The notes beneath the pieces are model-generated. The model did not search any database, had not been told where the DNA came from, and worked only from the letters and a program-made list of their open reading frames with translations. Position numbers and translations under genes: made by a program. A DNA stretch of 64,000 bases from Kitasatospora purpeofusca (GTDB lineage: Bacteria; Actinomycetota; Actinomycetes; Streptomycetales; Streptomycetaceae), in contig NZ_JODS01000006.1 of assembly GCF_000718025.1 (NCBI RefSeq), positions 186,001-250,000 on the forward strand, read 5' to 3'. This document shows positions 59,542-64,000 of the stretch, piece after piece; position 1 is the stretch's first letter; each line of letters opens with the position of its first letter.

Positions 59542-60741
59542 ATGACCCGCTCCGCCCATGTCGTCATGGCTTCCATTCCGGCCCACGGCCACGTCAACCC
59601 GAGCCTCGCCCTCATCACCGAGCTCGTCGCCCGGGGCCACCGGGTGAGCTACGTCAACGCGCCGTCCTTCGCCGACACGGTCGCGTCCACCGGCGCCACG
59701 CACGTCCCGTACGACACCGCGCTGCCGCTCGACGGCGACCCCGCCGGGTGGCCGGAGGATCCGGTCGCGGTCCAGGACGTCTTCCTCGACGACGCCCTCG
59801 CGATGACCCCGGTGCTGCGGAAGCTCTTCGCCGAGGACCGGCCCGACCTCGTGCTGTACGACATCGGCGCCTTCGCCGCCCGGGCGGTTGCCGAGGGGCA
59901 CGGCGTGCCCGCGGTGCAGCTGTCGCCCACGATGGTCGGCTGGGAGGGCTTCGAGGAGGACATGGCGCCGATGTTCGAGGCGCTCCGCACCGGGCCCGGC
60001 GGCCCCGAGCACTACCGGCGGTTCGGCGACTGGCTGACCGCCAACGGCGTCGCCGTCCGGGACGTCGAGCGGGACGTCGAGCGGTTCAAGAACCGGCCGG
60101 ACCGCGCGCTGGCGCTGATCCCGCGGGCCCTGCAGCCCTGCGCGGACCGGGTCGACACCGACCGGATCACCTTCGTCGGCCAGTGCTTCGGCGACCGCTC
60201 GCACCAGGGCAGCTGGCAGCGGCCCGCCGGGGCGGACAAGGTGCTGCTGGTCTCGCTCGGCTCGGCCTTCACCGACCGCCCGGCCTTCTACCGGGCCTGC
60301 CTGGAGGCCTTCGGCGGCCTGCCCGGCTGGCACGTCGTGCTGCAGATCGGCCGGCACACCGACCGGGCCGCGCTGGGCGAGGTGCCGGCCGGTGTCGAGG
60401 TGCACCGCTGGGTGCCGCAGTTCGACGTGCTGGCGCAGGCGGACGCCTTCGTCACCCACGCCGGCACCGGCGGCGCGAGCGAGGGTCTGTTCCACGGGGT
60501 GCCGATGATCGCGGTGCCGCAGGCCGTCGACCAGTTCGCCAACGCGGACTCGCTGGTGGCGCTCGGGGTGGCCCGGCGGCTGGACACCGAGGACGCGACC
60601 CCCGGGGCGCTGCGCTCCGCGCTGCTGGAGCTGACCGGGGACCCGGCGGTGGCCGGGCGGCTCGCGGAGCAGCGCGCCGCGGCCCGGGCCGAGGGCGGTA
60701 CGGCGCGGGCGGCGGACCTGGTCGAGGCCGAGTTGAAGTGA
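59542..60741 (+). CDS. Macrolide-type family 1 glycosyltransferase (MGT)
   Basis: 399 residues. GT-B glycosyltransferase of family GT1: the acceptor-domain start HVVMASIPAHGHVNPSLALI with the catalytic His (about residue 15), and in the C-terminal donor domain RWVPQFDVLAQADAFVTHAG and SEGLFHGVPMIAVPQAVDQ (the nucleotide-sugar signature). It resembles OleD/OleI/MgtA enzymes, which inactivate macrolides by adding glucose. ATG 59542 with AGAGGA upstream. Paired with a divergent TetR gene, it looks like an inducible resistance or detoxification module. Acceptor not proven. Confidence 0.88.
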   Translation: MTRSAHVVMASIPAHGHVNPSLALITELVARGHRVSYVNAPSFADTVASTGATHVPYDTALPLDGDPAGWPEDPVAVQDVFLDDALAMTPVLRKLFAEDRPDLVLYDIGAFAARAVAEGHGVPAVQLSPTMVGWEGFEEDMAPMFEALRTGPGGPEHYRRFGDWLTANGVAVRDVERDVERFKNRPDRALALIPRALQPCADRVDTDRITFVGQCFGDRSHQGSWQRPAGADKVLLVSLGSAFTDRPAFYRACLEAFGGLPGWHVVLQIGRHTDRAALGEVPAGVEVHRWVPQFDVLAQADAFVTHAGTGGASEGLFHGVPMIAVPQAVDQFANADSLVALGVARRLDTEDATPGALRSALLELTGDPAVAGRLAEQRAAARAEGGTARAADLVEAELK

Positions 60742-60812
60742 GGCGGGGCTGAAGTGGGGCCGAGCTGAAGTGGGGCCGAGCTGAAGTGGGGCGGCGCTGA
60801 AGTGGGGCGGGG
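60733..60812 (+). repeat. Five tandem 16-bp repeats at the glycosyltransferase 3' end
   Basis: Units of CTGAAGTGGGGCCGAG type start at 60733, 60749, 60765, 60781 and 60797; the first (TTGAAGTGAGGCGGGG) contains the gene's stop codon. Units two and three are identical. Looks like recent slippage of the 3' end of the coding region. Confidence 0.85.
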
Positions 60813-60833
60813 CGGGACGCGGCGGGGTGCGGG

Positions 60834-61658
60834 TCAGGCGATCCGGTCGGGGCGGGTGTAGACGTTGGCGCCCTCGCCGCGCAGGAAGCCGACCAGGGTC
60901 AGGCCCAGCTCCTCGGCGAGGTCCACCGCCAGCGAGGACGGCGCCGAGACCGCGGCCAGCAGCGGCACGCCGGCCAGTGCCGCCTTCTGGGTCAGCTCGA
61001 ACGAGGCCCGGCCGCTGACCAGGAGCACATGGCCGGTCAGCGGAAGCAGGCCCTCCCGCAGTGCCCAGCCGACCACCTTGTCCACCGCGTTGTGCCGGCC
61101 GACGTCCTCGCGGGCGCACAGCAGTTCGCCGGTCCGGCCGTCGAACAGGCCGGCCGCGTGCAGGCCGCCGGTGGAGTCGAAGGTGCGCTGGACGGCGCGC
61201 AGCCGGTCCGGCAGCGCGTAGAGCAGCGCGGGCGGGACGCTCAGCGGGTCCTCGCCGACCGGGTGCCGGACGTGGGTGCGCACGGCGTCCACGGTGTCGC
61301 GGCCGCACAGTCCGCAGGCACTGGTGGTGAGCAGGTTGCGGTGGGCGGAGAGCGGCAGCGGGCGGGTGGTGTCGCGCAGCGTCGCGTCCACCACGTTGTA
61401 GGTGTTGGCGCCGTCCGCGTCGGTGCCGGCGCAGTAGCGCAGTGCCGCCAGCTCCTCGCCGGTGGCGACCAGGCCCTCGCCGACCAGGAAGCCCGCGACC
61501 AGGTCGAAGTCGTGGCCGGGGGTGCGCATGGTGACGGTGAGGGGTTCGCCGCCGAGCCGGATCTCCAGCGGTTCCTCGGCGGCCAGCGCGTCGGGCCGGA
61601 AACTGCGCCCGTCCCCGCGCAGTCGGAGCACCCGCCGCCGTGCCGTCGCCCGCGTCAT
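60834..61658 (-). CDS. fdhD: Formate dehydrogenase accessory sulfurtransferase
   Basis: 274 residues. FdhD moves sulfur from IscS-type desulfurase to the molybdenum cofactor of formate dehydrogenase. The active CxxC is in TSACGLCGRD (about residues 112-121), and MRTPGHDFDLVAGFLVGEG near 44 and REDVGRHNAVDKVVG near 186 are the family hallmarks. No formate dehydrogenase structural gene lies in the window, so the enzyme must be elsewhere. ATG 61656-61658; upstream is the hutH promoter region, divergent. Confidence 0.95.
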   Translation of the reverse strand: MTRATARRRVLRLRGDGRSFRPDALAAEEPLEIRLGGEPLTVTMRTPGHDFDLVAGFLVGEGLVATGEELAALRYCAGTDADGANTYNVVDATLRDTTRPLPLSAHRNLLTTSACGLCGRDTVDAVRTHVRHPVGEDPLSVPPALLYALPDRLRAVQRTFDSTGGLHAAGLFDGRTGELLCAREDVGRHNAVDKVVGWALREGLLPLTGHVLLVSGRASFELTQKAALAGVPLLAAVSAPSSLAVDLAEELGLTLVGFLRGEGANVYTRPDRIA

Positions 61659-61829
61659 CGTCCCGCCCGCCTTCCCGTCCGCGCCCGGCGTTGCGCCGTC
61701 CGCCTCCCCACAGCGTGCGGCACCGGCCCGGGTATTCGAAAATCCTGGTGACCGGGCGGTTCGGTGTCGGGAGTTTCGACTGGGCCGAGATGGTTGTCAT
61801 ATCTCCATTCACCTGCTGAGATGATGCAT

Positions 61830-63413
61830 ATGGATATGCACAGTGCTGCGGCCGCCCACGCGCCGCTCGTCCAGGTCGGCAAGGCCGACGTCGGCGCCGA
61901 GGACGTGCTGGCCGTCGCCCGGGGCAACGCCCGGGTCGAGATCGGCCCCGACGCGATCGCCGAGATGGCGACCGCGCGCGCCCGGATCGACGCCCTCGCC
62001 GCCGAACCGCGCCCCGTCTACGGCGTCTCGACCGGCTTCGGCGCCCTCGCCGTCCGGCACATCAGCCCCGAGCTGCGCGCCCAGCTGCAGCGCTCGCTGG
62101 TGCGCTCGCACGCCGCCGGGATGGGCCCGGTGGTCGAGCGCGAGGTCGTCCGCGCGCTGATGTTCCTGCGCATGAAGACCCTCGCCAGCGGCCGCACCGG
62201 CGTCCGCCCGCTGGTCGCCCAAACCATGGCCGCGCTGCTCAACGCCGGCATCACCCCGGTGGTCCGCGAGTTCGGCTCGCTCGGCTGCTCCGGAGACCTC
62301 GCGCCGCTGTCGCACTGCGCGCTCGTCCTCATGGGCGAGGGCGTGGCCACCGGCCCCGACGGCGTCGAGAAGCCCGCCGGCGAGCTGCTCGCCGCCGCCG
62401 GCATCGAGCCCGTCGAGCTGCTGGAGAAGGAGGGCCTCGCCCTCATCAACGGCACCGACGGCATGCTCGGCATGCTGGTCATGGCCATCGCGGACATGCA
62501 GCGGCTGTTCACCACCGCCGACATCACCGCCGCCATGACCCTGGAGGCCCTGCTCGGCAGCGACAAGGTGCTCGCCCCCGAGCTGCACGCCCCGATCCGT
62601 CCGCACCCCGGCCAGGCGGCCGCCGCCGCCAACATGCTGGCCGTGCTCCAGGGCTCCGGCCTCACCGGCCACCACCAGGACGACGCGCCGCGGGTCCAGG
62701 ACGCCTACTCGATCCGCTGCGCCCCGCAGGTCGCCGGCGCCGGCCGCGACACCCTCGCGCACGCCCAGCTGGTCGCCTCCCGGGAGCTGGCCGCCTCGGT
62801 CGACAACCCGGTGGTGCTGCCCGACGGCCGGGTCGAGTCCAACGGCAACTTCCACGGCGCCCCGGTCGCCTACGTGCTGGACTTCCTCGCCATCGCCGCC
62901 GCCGACCTCGGCTCGATCTCCGAGCGCCGCACCGACCGGCTGCTCGACAAGGCCCGCTCGCACGGCCTGCCGGCCTTCCTGGCCGACGACCCGGGCGTGG
63001 ACTCCGGCCTGATGATCGCCCAGTACACCCAGGCCGCGCTGGTCAGCGAGAACAAGCGGCTCGCGGTGCCGGCCTCGGTCGACTCGATCCCCTCCTCGGC
63101 CATGCAGGAGGACCACGTCTCGATGGGCTGGTCCGCCGCGCGCAAGCTGCGCCAGTCCGTGGAGAACCTCGGCCGGGTCCTGGCCGTCGAGCTCACCGCC
63201 GCCGCCCGGGCGCTGGAGATTCGCCAGCAGGCCGGAACGGGCGCCGAGCCGGCGCCGGCCACGGCCGCGGCGATGGCCGCCGCCCGGGCCGCCGGGGTCG
63301 GCGGCGCCGGTCGCGACCGCTTCCTCTCGCCGGACCTGGAGGCCGCCGCCGCGCTGGTCGCCTCGGGCGAGCTGGTGCGCGCCGTCGAGCGGGTCACCGG
63401 CCCGCTGGCCTGA
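61830..63413 (+). CDS. hutH: Histidine ammonia-lyase
   Basis: 527 residues from ATG 61830 (MDMHSAAAAH, matching Streptomyces HutH starts; ATGs at 61821, 61824 and 61836 are also in frame). Turns histidine into urocanate and ammonia. The MIO prosthetic group forms from the tripeptide in GSLGCSGDLAPLSH (Cys-Ser-Gly, about residue 155, the Streptomyces variant of Ala-Ser-Gly). Also present are VYGVSTGFGAL, HPGQAAAAANMLA and SSAMQEDHVSMG. The other hut genes are not in the window. Ends at the hairpin 63460-63494. Confidence 0.96.
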   Translation: MDMHSAAAAHAPLVQVGKADVGAEDVLAVARGNARVEIGPDAIAEMATARARIDALAAEPRPVYGVSTGFGALAVRHISPELRAQLQRSLVRSHAAGMGPVVEREVVRALMFLRMKTLASGRTGVRPLVAQTMAALLNAGITPVVREFGSLGCSGDLAPLSHCALVLMGEGVATGPDGVEKPAGELLAAAGIEPVELLEKEGLALINGTDGMLGMLVMAIADMQRLFTTADITAAMTLEALLGSDKVLAPELHAPIRPHPGQAAAAANMLAVLQGSGLTGHHQDDAPRVQDAYSIRCAPQVAGAGRDTLAHAQLVASRELAASVDNPVVLPDGRVESNGNFHGAPVAYVLDFLAIAAADLGSISERRTDRLLDKARSHGLPAFLADDPGVDSGLMIAQYTQAALVSENKRLAVPASVDSIPSSAMQEDHVSMGWSAARKLRQSVENLGRVLAVELTAAARALEIRQQAGTGAEPAPATAAAMAAARAAGVGGAGRDRFLSPDLEAAAALVASGELVRAVERVTGPLA

Positions 63414-63459
63414 CCTCCGCGCCGCACCGAACGGGCGGGACGGGCAGGACGGGCGGGAC

Positions 63460-63494
63460 GGGTGACCGGTGGCCGGAAAGGCCGCCGGTCACCC
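63460..63494. terminator. Bidirectional terminator after hutH
   Basis: 15-bp stem with one mismatch, GGGTGACCGGTGGCC / GGCCGCCGGTCACCC (63460-63474, 63480-63494), 5-nt loop, 8 bp from the stop of the convergent membrane-protein gene. A GTCACCC triplet repeat follows. Confidence 0.8.
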
Positions 63495-63502
63495 GTCACC
63501 CG

Positions 63503-63940
63503 TCACCGGTCCCAGTCGCTCTTCGGGGCCGCCGCACCGCGCTGCTCCTGGATCCGCTCGGCGAGCGCGGACGAGACATTGACGCCGACGATGCCGCCCC
63601 AGCAGACCAGCAGGCCCAGGAAACCGCCGCTCTCGGCGGCGATCGCCGACAGCGGGATGCCGAGCACCAGCGAGACGATCGGGAGCCTGGTCGCCGAACG
63701 GCGGCCGAAGCGGCGCGGCCCGTACCCCGGACGGCCGTACCCCTCGGTGGGACCGTAGCCGTCGGCCGGGCCGAGCCGCTCGGCCACCCGGCGCTCCACC
63801 CGGGCGTCGAGCCGGGCGTCGATCCGGGCGAGGAAGGAGTCGACGAGTTCCGACTCGTACTCCGGGCCGAGCTCCTTGCGCGCCTGCAGCGTGGCGTCCA
63901 GATCGCGCCGCAGATCGTCCTGACGAGTGTCCATGGGCAC
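63503..63940 (-). CDS. Small membrane protein of unknown function
   Basis: 145 residues from GTG 63938-63940, which has GGAGG six nt upstream; ATG 63932-63934 is the alternative. The N-terminal 60 residues are charged and helical (possible coiled coil, LARIDARLDARVERRVAERL), a Tyr/Gly-rich linker follows (about 62-78), then two hydrophobic helices (LPIVSLVLGIPLSAIA and GGFLGLLVCWGGIVGVNV, about 85-122) and a polar tail. Common hypothetical in Streptomyces. Function unknown. Confidence 0.78.
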   Translation of the reverse strand: MPMDTRQDDLRRDLDATLQARKELGPEYESELVDSFLARIDARLDARVERRVAERLGPADGYGPTEGYGRPGYGPRRFGRRSATRLPIVSLVLGIPLSAIAAESGGFLGLLVCWGGIVGVNVSSALAERIQEQRGAAAPKSDWDR

Positions 63941-64000
63941 CAGCTTCCTCCCTCCGGAGGCCGCCGGTCCATCGGTCCGACGGGGATTCAGGGCGGTCTC

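Overview
This 64-kb window is chromosomal core DNA from a high-GC actinobacterium of the Streptomyces/Kitasatospora group. The evidence is the very strong GC bias at third codon positions, frequent GTG starts, many apparently leaderless transcripts (a -10 hexamer only 6-7 nt before the start codon), and several lineage-typical genes: AfsQ1/AfsQ2/SigQ, an XRE-DUF5753/DUF397 pair, acyl-CoA carboxylase with an epsilon subunit, LAXTG-type surface proteins and Streptomyces-like HutH. From memory, gene order matches the Streptomyces coelicolor region of about SCO4855 to SCO4932; this is recall, not a search. No rRNA, tRNA, CRISPR, prophage or transposase was found.

Layout. 1-1631: sdhCDA (sdhA cut by the window edge). 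1.9-6 kb: lipoprotein, UraD-like protein, SDR oxidoreductase, M20 amidohydrolase. 6.2-13.4 kb: BMP-type nucleoside ABC importer (binding lipoprotein, ATPase, two permeases), cytidine deaminase and thymidine phosphorylase. 13.4-16.1 kb: a Uma2 gene broken by one amber codon, an alpha/beta hydrolase, an MFS exporter; then a divergent LysR regulator and adenosine deaminase (17.3 kb). 18.7-25.4 kb: secreted protein, PspC protein, MerR regulator, deaminase, F420-type oxidoreductase, Lrp/AsnC regulator, and an anti-sigma-like ATPase cluster opposite an XRE/DUF397 pair. 25.4-30.5 kb: FAD oxidoreductase, repeat-tailed membrane protein, LAXTG surface protein, PhzF protein, VanZ protein. 30.5-34.5 kb: AfsQ1-AfsQ2-lipoprotein operon with divergent SigQ. 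34.8-43.4 kb: uridine kinase-like protein, two aldehyde dehydrogenase-family genes, deoC, PH-domain membrane protein, phosphohexomutase/phosphopentomutase-type enzyme, purine nucleoside phosphorylase. 43.5-54.4 kb: cyclotransferase-fold protein, LpdA-type quinone reductase, DeoR regulator, acyl-CoA carboxylase alpha chain, Maf, a 41-aa membrane protein, carboxylase epsilon and beta chains, BirA. 54.8-64 kb: class III adenylate cyclase, GAF-GGDEF protein, TetR plus macrolide-type glycosyltransferase, FdhD, HutH and a small membrane protein.

The main theme is nucleoside scavenging. Five separate transcription units for nucleoside uptake or breakdown (importer-cdd, deoA, add, deoC-aldehyde dehydrogenases, purine nucleoside phosphorylase) each carry a copy of the palindrome CTACGCGCGTAG (three exact, one 11/12, one 10/12) at or next to the predicted -10. 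Together they read as one regulon: import nucleosides, deaminate, phosphorolyse to (deoxy)ribose-1-phosphate, isomerise with the nearby mutase, cleave with DeoC and oxidise the acetaldehyde. The repressor is not identified in the window. A second unexplained signal is a 14-bp palindrome, CACTTTGCAAAGTG, present as pairs at three intergenic places 30 kb apart, one of them a perfect 68-bp palindrome.
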